This document shows positions 1 to 5,033 of a stretch of 5,033 bases of DNA, one piece after another. Both the position numbers and the translations under genes were made by a program. A model generated the notes under the pieces. The model was not told the DNA's origin. It saw nothing but the letters and a program-made list of their open reading frames with translations, and did not search any database. Source of the stretch: an uncultured Bacilli bacterium. Lineage in GTDB: Bacteria; Bacillota_I; Bacilli_A; RF39; UBA660. Each line of letters begins with the position of its first letter. Position 1 is the stretch's first letter. Location of the stretch: assembly GCA_947584105.1 (NCBI GenBank), contig CANPWK010000082.1, positions 1-5,033 of the forward strand, given 5' to 3'.

Positions 1-707
1 CTATTGGTAATAGAATTAATCATTTAGTAAAAGTAGAATATGCTTTTCAAAAAAATGATAATTTAAAGAGTTTTATTGGTGATAAGATTGATAGAATAAA
101 ACCTTTTGGAACAGCTCATGCTTTATATTGCGCAAAAGATTATCTAGATGGTTATTTCGGATTAATTTCTGCCGATGATTTTTATGGTAGAAGTTCATTT
201 GATAAACTATATAAATCATTAAAAGAACAAGAGTGTTGTACAATAGGATATAAAATTAAAAATACTATGAGTAAAAATGGTAGTGCTAAAAGAGGTATTT
301 GCTTTCAAAAAGAAAATTATTTAACAGAAAATAATGATTATATTATTGAAAGAGAAGGTAATAAAATAAAAGCAACTTCTTTGATAGATAATTCTGTTTT
401 AGAAATTAGTGAAGATCAAAATGTATCAATGTTAATGTATGGTCTTAATTATTCTGTAATAGAATATATTGAAGAAAATATGAAAAAATTCTTTATGGAT
501 AATCAAAGTAAATTAGATAGTTGTGAATATTTAATTCCTAATGTTTTAACTGATATGATTAAAGATGAAGAAATAAAAATAAAATTAATTGAAACAGATG
601 AAAAATGGATGGGAGTTACTTATAAAGAGGATTTACAAGAAGTAAAGGATTATTTAAAAGAATTGCAAGAAAAAAATGTTTATCCCAAACAATTATATAA
701 AGATTAA
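1..707 (+). CDS. Sugar-nucleotidyltransferase-like protein, 5' end missing
   Basis: This is the C-terminal part of a GT-A-fold NTP transferase; 234 residues are visible, with reading frame starting at base 3. The open frame runs to the window edge, so the internal ATG at 267 is not the real start. Visible residues 36-41 read GTAHAL, followed by AKD (44-46) and ISADDFYG (55-62). The paired Asp58-Asp59 are the expected metal/nucleotide-binding acids of this fold. Further on come a GYKIKNTMSKNGSAKRGIC stretch and, near the end, WMGVTYKEDLQEV and VYPKQLY, both typical of a roughly 300-residue family annotated simply as nucleotidyltransferase in gut Clostridia and Bacteroidetes. The missing N-terminus, about 60-70 residues, should carry the glycine-rich GxGxRxG nucleotide-binding loop. 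Family members are thought to activate sugar phosphates for surface carbohydrate; the actual substrate is unknown. No terminator is visible after the stop. Confidence 0.85.
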   Translation, partial: IGNRINHLVKVEYAFQKNDNLKSFIGDKIDRIKPFGTAHALYCAKDYLDGYFGLISADDFYGRSSFDKLYKSLKEQECCTIGYKIKNTMSKNGSAKRGICFQKENYLTENNDYIIEREGNKIKATSLIDNSVLEISEDQNVSMLMYGLNYSVIEYIEENMKKFFMDNQSKLDSCEYLIPNVLTDMIKDEEIKIKLIETDEKWMGVTYKEDLQEVKDYLKELQEKNVYPKQLYKD

Positions 708-756
708 TTTTAATTAGTTGCATTTTTAATAATTAAATAAAGTATTATCCTATGAG

Positions 757-786
757 TGGACATTTGTATTTACTATCACTTCTAAT
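757..786 (+). promoter_or_regulatory. Candidate sigma-A-type promoter for the hydrolase
   Basis: A -35-like TGGACA (757-762, 5 of 6 consensus) and a -10-like TCTAAT (781-786, 5 of 6) are separated by 18 bases. Transcription would start near 793 and give a leader of about 40 bases that contains the ribosome binding site at 820-825. The perfect TATAAT at 810-815 is too close to the ribosome binding site to be the working -10. The call rests on motif match only, and chance matches are common in DNA this AT-rich. Confidence 0.45.
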
Positions 787-819
787 GAAATAAATAGTTA
801 AGTTAATAATATAATTATT

Positions 820-825
820 GGGAGG
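820..825 (+). promoter_or_regulatory. Ribosome binding site fixing the hydrolase start at 833
   Basis: GGGAGG lies 7 bases before the ATG at 833. The same frame stays open to a TTG at 818, but that codon overlaps the Shine-Dalgarno itself and would add only five residues (MGGKI) encoded by the ribosome binding site. ATG 833 is therefore the start. Confidence 0.9.
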
Positions 826-832
826 AAAAATT

Positions 833-1825
833 ATGAAAGAAGAAAAATTAAATTTAGTTGAAGAATGGGATAAAACATTCCCTAAAAGTGATAAGGTTAA
901 TCATAAGAAAGTAACATTTCATAATCGTTATGGAATAACGCTTGTAGCTGATATGTATGAGCCTATTAATTATGAAGGGAAGTTACCAGCTATTAGTGTA
1001 TGTGGACCATTTGGTGCAGTTAAAGAGCAAGCAAGTGGATTGTATGCTCAATATCTTGCTGAAAGAGGTTTCCTAACAATAGCATTTGATCCATCATTTA
1101 CAGGAGAATCAGGAGGAATGCCAAGATATATGGCTTCACCTGATATAAATACTGAAGATTTTCAAGCATCAATTGATTACTTATCCACTCTTGATAATGT
1201 AGATCCACTTCGTATTGGTATTGTTGGTATTTGTGGCTTTGGTGGAATGGCACTAAATGCTGCTGCACTTGACACAAGAATTAAAGCAACAGTTACCTCA
1301 ACTATGTATGATATGTCAAGAGTAAATGCTAATGGTTACTTTGATAATGGAGATAATGAAAATGCAAGATATGAAATGAAGAAAAATCTTAATGCCCAAA
1401 GAATAGTTGATTATAAAAATGGTAGTTATGAGCTTGGTGGAGGATGCCTAGATTTACCTGTACCTGAAGATGCACCTTTTTATGTTAAAGATTATAGTGA
1501 ATATTATAAAGGTAGAGCTTATCATAAAAGAAGTTTAAATTCTAATGGTGGATGGAATAAAATAGGATGTATGTCTTTTATCAATCAACCTATTTTAAAA
1601 TATAGTAATGAAATTAGAAGTGCTGTTCTAATGATTCATGGCGAAAAAGCACACTCTTGTTATTTTAGTAAAGATGCTTATAAAAATATGACAACAAATA
1701 GTAATTATACTGATAATAAAGAACTAATGATTATTCCTGATGCTGTTCATACAGATTTATATGATAATAAAGAAATAATACCATTTGATAAAATAGTAAA
1801 GTTCTTTAATGACAATTTAAAATGA
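833..1825 (+). CDS. Alpha/beta hydrolase, YcjY/dienelactone-hydrolase-like
   Basis: The protein has 330 residues from ATG 833, with no signal peptide or membrane segment, so it is probably a cytosolic hydrolase of esters, amides or lactones. The fold is recognisable in order: strand and turn VCGPFG (56-61), which may form part of the oxyanion site; FDPSFTGESGG (85-95); the nucleophile elbow GICGFGG (132-138) with Cys134 where Ser is usual; then HGEKAH (269-274) and a C-terminal AVHTDLYD with His306 as the likely catalytic base. Glu271 is a possible acid, but this is not certain. Conserved blocks STMYDMSR and HKRSLNSNGGWNK, together with the length, match a widespread family annotated only as alpha/beta hydrolase. 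The first two thirds are clearly richer in G+C than the neighbouring genes. The natural substrate is unknown. It stands alone between two candidate promoters. Confidence 0.88.
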   Translation: MKEEKLNLVEEWDKTFPKSDKVNHKKVTFHNRYGITLVADMYEPINYEGKLPAISVCGPFGAVKEQASGLYAQYLAERGFLTIAFDPSFTGESGGMPRYMASPDINTEDFQASIDYLSTLDNVDPLRIGIVGICGFGGMALNAAALDTRIKATVTSTMYDMSRVNANGYFDNGDNENARYEMKKNLNAQRIVDYKNGSYELGGGCLDLPVPEDAPFYVKDYSEYYKGRAYHKRSLNSNGGWNKIGCMSFINQPILKYSNEIRSAVLMIHGEKAHSCYFSKDAYKNMTTNSNYTDNKELMIIPDAVHTDLYDNKEIIPFDKIVKFFNDNLK

Positions 1826-1840
1826 AATTACTATATTTTA

Positions 1841-1878
1841 TATAATTTTAATTAATATATAGTTGTAATTAAATTATA
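1841..1878. repeat. Imperfect AT-only inverted repeat before the transporter gene
   Basis: The left arm TATAATTTTAATTA (1841-1854) and the right arm TAATTAAATTATA (1866-1878) are inverted copies differing by one missing A, with an 11-base centre. The right arm overlaps the candidate -35 at 1863-1868. It could be an operator or a weak hairpin at the end of the hydrolase transcript. With no G/C pair in the stem and no T tract it is not a convincing terminator, and AT-rich DNA yields such repeats by chance. Confidence 0.35.
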
Positions 1879-1891
1879 AATACAGTATAAT
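1863..1891 (+). promoter_or_regulatory. Candidate sigma-A-type promoter for the ABC transporter
   Basis: TTGTAA (1863-1868, 4 of 6 consensus) and a perfect TATAAT (1886-1891) are separated by the ideal 17 bases. Transcription would start near 1898 and leave a short leader of about 20 bases holding the GAGGTGA ribosome binding site. There is no extended -10 TG. This suggests the transporter is transcribed independently of the hydrolase. Confidence 0.55.
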
Positions 1892-1909
1892 TATATTTAA
1901 TATTAATTT

Positions 1910-1916
1910 GAGGTGA
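1910..1916 (+). promoter_or_regulatory. Ribosome binding site of the ABC transporter
   Basis: GAGGTGA is complementary to the 3' end of 16S rRNA and lies just before the ATG at 1920, with the GAGG core 6 bases away. It supports that start, and the protein begins with the normal ABC N-terminal strand MLELKNIHKSY. Confidence 0.85.
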
Positions 1917-1919
1917 TTT

Positions 1920-4304
1920 ATGTTAGAATTAAAAAATATTCATAAAAGTTATCGAGTTGGTGGAGAAGTTCAACATGTTTTAAAAGGGATTAATATCAAT
2001 TTTAGAAAAAGTGAATTTGTTTCTATATTAGGACAAAGTGGTAGTGGTAAAACAACATTATTAAATATCATTGGTGGATTAGATAAATATGATGGTGGAG
2101 ATTTAATAATAGATGGAGTTTCTACTAAAAATTATAAAGATAGAGATTTTGATAGTTATAGAAATCATCGAGTTGGTTTTATCTTTCAAAATTATAATTT
2201 AATTTCTCATCAAACAATTTTAGCTAATGTAGAATTATCACTAACTTTATCAGGTATATCTAAAAAAGAAAGAATAAAAAAGGCTAAGGAAGCGCTTATA
2301 AAAGTTGGATTAAAAGATCATTTAAACAAAAGGCCAAATCAATTATCAGGAGGTCAGATGCAACGTGTTGCTATTGCAAGAGCTTTAGTTAATGATCCTA
2401 ATATTATACTTGCTGATGAACCAACTGGTGCTTTAGATAGTGAAACAAGTATACAAATTATGCAACTTTTAAAAGAGATTTCTAAAGATAAACTTATTAT
2501 TATGGTTACACATAATCCAGAGTTAGCTCATAATTATTCTACTAGAATTATTGAACTTAAGGATGGTCAAATATTAAATGATTCAAATCCTTTTGATGAA
2601 ATTACTGAAGAAGTAAATAAAGTTAAAACAGATAAAACATCTATGTCATTATGGACTTCTTTAACATTATCATTCAATAATTTAATGACTAAAAAAGGAA
2701 GAACATTTCTAACAGCTTTTGCAGGTTCAATTGGTATTGTTGGAATAGCTTTAATTTTATCTTTATCAACAGGTGTTTCTAATTATGTTGCTAATGTTGA
2801 AAAAGAGTCATTATCTGATTACCCAATCACTATTAAAGATATTTCTTATGATTATAGTAAAATATTGGATTTAGAGATGGATAAAGATAAAAAATGTAGT
2901 GATGGAAAAATTTGCTCAAGTGATGATATTAGTAATCAGGTTGATTTATTATCTAATGGTTTTATTAAGAAAAATAATTTATCTGAATTTAAAAAGTATA
3001 TTGAATCTAAAGATGAGTTTAAAGAATATACAAGTGATATAAAATATGGTTATAATTTAGATTTACAAATATATTCTATGGATCATGTAAAAGTTAATCC
3101 AAATACTTTTAACGTTATAAATAAAGATGATATTCCTAAAGAAGATGAAGAAGATTTATCTTTAATGATAGATAATCATGCATCTATATTTGAAGAATTG
3201 ATAGATAATGATGAACTTTTAAAAAGTGAATATGATATTTTAAAAGGTAGATTACCTGATAACTATGATGAAATGGTTTTAGTTGTGAATGAAAATAATA
3301 ATATTCCAGATTCTGTTTTGTATGCATTAGATATAAAAGATAGGAACAATTTAACAAATAATAAACCAGTTAAATATTCATATGAGGATATTTTGAATAA
3401 AAAATATAAACTAATCTTAAATACAGATTATTATAAATATGAAAATGGTAAGTTAGTAGATTATTCCAACGATTTATCTTATATGAAAAATGTTATTGAT
3501 AATGGTGTAGATATAAAAATAGTAGGAATATTAAGAGCTAAGAAAGATTCTTATAGTTCAGGTTTTGTTGGTTATACTAAGAATTTGCGAGAATATGTCA
3601 TAACAGAAATTTCTAAAACTGAAATATATAAAGTTCAAACTGCAAATAAAGATATTGATATATTTACTGGAGAAAAATTTGATCAAAATGTTAATAGCTA
3701 TAAATCTAATGCTGAGAAATTAGGATTATATGATTTAGATAATCCTAACTCTATTAATATTTATCCTAAAAATTTTGATTCAAAAGAAAAAATTATAAAA
3801 TTAATTAATGAATATAATGATAAAAAAAGTAAAAATGATAAAATTAGTTATACAGATTTAATAAAAACATTTGTTAACGGGGTTATTTCTATTATTAATA
3901 TTGTGTCAATTATTTTAATTGGATTTGTTGCTATTAGTCTTATTGTATCTAGTATAATGATTTCTATAATTACTTATATTAGTGTACTTGAAAGAACAAA
4001 AGAAATTGGAATTTTAAGAGCTATTGGTGCTAGTAAAAAAGACATAAAAAGAGTATTTAGAGCTGAAACTATTATAGAAGGATTAATTGCAGGAATATTA
4101 GGTATTAGTATTACTTTATTGATGAATGTTAGTATAAATATGGTAGTTAAAACTTTAGCACATATAGATAAGATTGCTAATTTAAAGATACTAAGTATGA
4201 TAATTTTGATATTACTTAGTGTAGGGATAACTGTAATTGCAGGAATAAGACCTGCTAAGAAAGCAAGTAAGCAAGATCCAGTTGAGGCTTTAAGAACTGA
4301 ATAA
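1920..4304 (+). CDS. MacB-type ABC transporter, ATPase fused to FtsX-like permease
   Basis: This 794-residue membrane protein carries a complete ABC ATPase followed by a permease. ATPase motifs are Walker A GQSGSGKTT (38-46), Q-loop Gln90, signature LSGGQ (142-146), Walker B IILADEP with catalytic Glu167, D-loop ALDS (171-174) and switch His198, so it should hydrolyse ATP. The permease has one hydrophobic helix at about 262-285, a large acidic external domain (about 290-650), then three helices at about 653-687, 716-737 and 757-776. ERTKEIGILRAIGAS (691-705) is the characteristic FtsX/MacB cytoplasmic loop after the second helix. Such proteins work as dimers and transmit ATP-driven movement to the outer face (mechanotransmission) instead of forming a classic channel. 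The substrate could be a peptide, lipoprotein or antimicrobial and cannot be read from sequence. No adaptor protein or two-component system is nearby. The only two cysteines, 326 and 332, sit in the external domain. Confidence 0.93.
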   Translation: MLELKNIHKSYRVGGEVQHVLKGININFRKSEFVSILGQSGSGKTTLLNIIGGLDKYDGGDLIIDGVSTKNYKDRDFDSYRNHRVGFIFQNYNLISHQTILANVELSLTLSGISKKERIKKAKEALIKVGLKDHLNKRPNQLSGGQMQRVAIARALVNDPNIILADEPTGALDSETSIQIMQLLKEISKDKLIIMVTHNPELAHNYSTRIIELKDGQILNDSNPFDEITEEVNKVKTDKTSMSLWTSLTLSFNNLMTKKGRTFLTAFAGSIGIVGIALILSLSTGVSNYVANVEKESLSDYPITIKDISYDYSKILDLEMDKDKKCSDGKICSSDDISNQVDLLSNGFIKKNNLSEFKKYIESKDEFKEYTSDIKYGYNLDLQIYSMDHVKVNPNTFNVINKDDIPKEDEEDLSLMIDNHASIFEELIDNDELLKSEYDILKGRLPDNYDEMVLVVNENNNIPDSVLYALDIKDRNNLTNNKPVKYSYEDILNKKYKLILNTDYYKYENGKLVDYSNDLSYMKNVIDNGVDIKIVGILRAKKDSYSSGFVGYTKNLREYVITEISKTEIYKVQTANKDIDIFTGEKFDQNVNSYKSNAEKLGLYDLDNPNSINIYPKNFDSKEKIIKLINEYNDKKSKNDKISYTDLIKTFVNGVISIINIVSIILIGFVAISLIVSSIMISIITYISVLERTKEIGILRAIGASKKDIKRVFRAETIIEGLIAGILGISITLLMNVSINMVVKTLAHIDKIANLKILSMIILILLSVGITVIAGIRPAKKASKQDPVEALRTE

Positions 4305-4307
4305 TTT

Positions 4308-4339
4308 AAAAGATGGAAAAATAATATTTCCATTTTTTT
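4308..4339 (+). terminator. Rho-independent terminator of the transporter gene
   Basis: ATGGAAA (4313-4319) pairs with TTTCCAT (4327-4333) around a 7-base loop. The stem can extend outward by a G-U and several A-U pairs using the A run at 4308-4311. Seven T residues (4333-4339) follow directly. It starts four bases after the transporter stop codon and separates that gene from the coat-like pair. The opposite strand has an A-rich stretch that could make it work weakly in reverse, but no minus-strand gene needs it. Confidence 0.82.
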
Positions 4340-4404
4340 ATTAATTTATTAAATAATTATTAAAATTTGTGTGTAAAAAAGATGCAAATACCCATAATAA
4401 AATT

Positions 4405-4409
4405 GGGAG
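4405..4409 (+). promoter_or_regulatory. Ribosome binding site fixing the first coat-like gene start at 4418
   Basis: GGGAG lies 8 bases before ATG 4418. The frame is open upstream to a TTG at 4367, but that codon has no Shine-Dalgarno, and its extra 17 residues would be encoded by the intergenic DNA that contains this site. The family similarity also begins after 4418. Confidence 0.85.
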
Positions 4410-4417
4410 ATGAAAAA

Positions 4418-4642
4418 ATGAATGAGATAAAGCAAGTACCTATGATAATTAGCAGTAAAGATTTAGATTATTTAAGTGATATGTTTACTTGGAATTATGG
4501 AGCATATAAAAATACTGTATGTGCTACTAATTCTGTAAACGATGTTGAGATTAAAAATATGTTAGAATCTGGAATCCAGCTATTTCATACTAGTATGGTT
4601 AAAGTTTTAGATATTTTAAATAATGGAGGCTCTAATGAATAA
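4418..4642 (+). CDS. Small CotF-like spore coat protein
   Basis: The protein has 74 residues, is mostly helical and has no signal peptide or membrane segment. The stretch PMIISSKDLDYLSDMFTWN (8-26) followed by a helix with NDVEIKNMLESGIQLFHTSMVKVLDIL (41-67) resembles the two-helix core of the Coat F family, small ferritin-like helical proteins of the spore coat; B. subtilis CotF is a longer precursor that is cut into two pieces. This gene is much shorter than CotF and is followed by a second CotF-like gene, so the two may together replace one longer protein. Its last codons contain the Shine-Dalgarno of the next gene, and the coding regions overlap by 8 bases, which implies coupled translation. 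The coat role is inferred from similarity recalled without a search. A general helical stress or envelope protein is an alternative. Confidence 0.72.
   Translation: MNEIKQVPMIISSKDLDYLSDMFTWNYGAYKNTVCATNSVNDVEIKNMLESGIQLFHTSMVKVLDILNNGGSNE
4625..4629 (+). promoter_or_regulatory. Ribosome binding site inside the upstream gene, fixing the start at 4635
   Basis: GGAGG lies 5 bases before ATG 4635. An in-frame ATG at 4623 overlaps this site and would add only MEAL encoded by it, so 4635 is preferred. The same bases encode Gly70-Gly71 of the upstream protein. Confidence 0.85.
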
Positions 4643-4949
4643 TGAAATAAAAAATCCTAAGACTGAAGTTAAAACTGGAATTAATTTGAATGATAAAGAT
4701 TATATTACTAATTTGTTAAGTAGTTTAAAAGAAATGGTGAAAAATTACGCAGTAGCATTAACTGAGGCAAGTAATGAATATTTATATCAAGAGTATAATA
4801 ATATGTTTTTAGAATATTCAAAGTTGCAAAGAGATGTATATGAATTAATGTTTAGAAAAGGTTGGTATGTACTAAAGAAAGATGACAATATGGAAATTAA
4901 TAAAAAATATCAAACTCTAAATCAGGAATTAACAGAGTTAAATGGCTAA
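4635..4949 (+). CDS. CotF-like spore coat protein, second of the pair
   Basis: The protein has 104 residues, is soluble and mostly helical. After a polar N-terminus with NPKTEVKTGINLNDKDYI (7-24), a pattern seen in clostridial CotF-type proteins, come a helix LLSSLKEMVKNYAVALTEASNEYLYQEY (27-54) and another with LQRDVYELMFRKGWYVL (64-80). The C-terminal KYQTLNQELTEL (91-102) matches the usual ending of this group. These features point to the spore coat or a related helical spore protein, acting on the forming spore in the mother cell if sporulation occurs. It starts 8 bases before the upstream stop, so the two are almost surely translated from one message and may assemble together. I see no G/C-containing terminator in the 84 bases after it. 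The family call is from recognition, not from a search. Confidence 0.75.
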   Translation: MNNEIKNPKTEVKTGINLNDKDYITNLLSSLKEMVKNYAVALTEASNEYLYQEYNNMFLEYSKLQRDVYELMFRKGWYVLKKDDNMEINKKYQTLNQELTELNG

Positions 4950-5019
4950 AAAATAATAATTAATATTTTTCTAGTTTGATAATTCTATATAAAAAATATA
5001 ATTTATAAAAAAGGTTGTA

Positions 5020-5033
5020 TTTTTTTTTTTTTT
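5020..5033. repeat. Poly-T run at the right edge
   Basis: Fourteen consecutive T residues reach the last base. Homopolymers of this length commonly stop short-read assembly, so the true length is unknown and this is probably a contig edge. The preceding bases form no good G/C stem, so a terminator cannot be claimed, though part of one could lie beyond the edge. Confidence 0.8.

Noticed and set aside
267..707. A complete 146-residue protein starting at ATG 267
   Set aside because: The frame is open without interruption back to the window edge, and the upstream codons encode the family's GTAHA and ADDFYG motifs, so 267 is an internal Met in a truncated gene.
810..815. Perfect TATAAT just before the hydrolase as a -10 element
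   Set aside because: Transcription would start at about 822, inside the GGGAGG ribosome binding site, leaving no usable leader. The pair at 757-786 fits better.
3974..4333. 119-residue open frame on the minus strand within the end of the transporter gene
   Set aside because: It lies antisense to the strongly conserved permease end of the transporter, has no ribosome binding site of note, and its hydrophobic composition mirrors the membrane helices on the + strand. It is a shadow.
4393..4398. CATAAT as a sigma-A -10 for the coat-like genes
   Set aside because: It has no matching sigma-A -35 at 16-18 bases and sits 6 bases before the ribosome binding site. It is kept only as part of a speculative sporulation-type promoter.
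4949..4970. Hairpin after the second coat-like gene as a terminator
   Set aside because: The 7-base stem AAAAATA/TATTTTT contains no G-C pair, and the T run is part of the stem and is followed by C, so it would be too weak.
4976..5002. TTGATA and TATAAT near the right edge as a promoter for a gene beyond the window
   Set aside because: The boxes match well, but the spacer is only 15 bases, no gene is visible downstream, and a T run follows. It is not strong enough to annotate.

Overview
This is an AT-rich window from a low-GC Gram-positive bacterium (Bacillota), probably a spore-former or a relative of spore-formers. The evidence is the very A/T-biased codon use (mostly TTA, AGA, AAA, AAT), strong AGGAGG-type ribosome binding sites, a U-tailed hairpin terminator, and two small CotF-like spore coat genes. 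TGA acts as a stop (end of the hydrolase at 1825) and Trp is TGG, so the standard bacterial code applies and not the mycoplasma code. The left edge cuts a gene and the right edge stops in a 14-base T run, so this may be a whole short contig. The species cannot be named from the sequence.

Layout, all genes on the + strand. 1-707: 3' part of a sugar-nucleotidyltransferase-like gene with its N-terminus missing. 708-832: gap with a candidate housekeeping promoter and a strong ribosome binding site. 833-1825: a cytosolic alpha/beta hydrolase of the YcjY/dienelactone-hydrolase-like group with a cysteine at the nucleophile position. 1826-1919: very AT-rich gap with a candidate promoter (perfect TATAAT, 17-base spacer) and an imperfect inverted repeat. 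1920-4304: a MacB-type ABC transporter with ATPase and FtsX-like permease fused in one 794-residue chain. 4308-4339: intrinsic terminator. 4418-4642 and 4635-4949: two small CotF-like coat genes that overlap by 8 bases. 4950-5033: AT-rich tail with no gene.

The window reads as separate small transcription units and not as one pathway. The nucleotidyltransferase, hydrolase and transporter have no evident functional link, and the last two each have their own candidate promoter. Only the two coat-like genes look functionally and translationally coupled. Two of the start codons fall inside longer open frames, and the Shine-Dalgarno position places them downstream of the first possible start; the same reasoning applies to the second coat gene. 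I see no mobile element, CRISPR array, RNA gene or clearly novel system. The points most worth checking are the composition shift and cysteine elbow of the hydrolase, the lone cysteine pair in the transporter's external domain, and a possible sporulation-type promoter before the coat genes.
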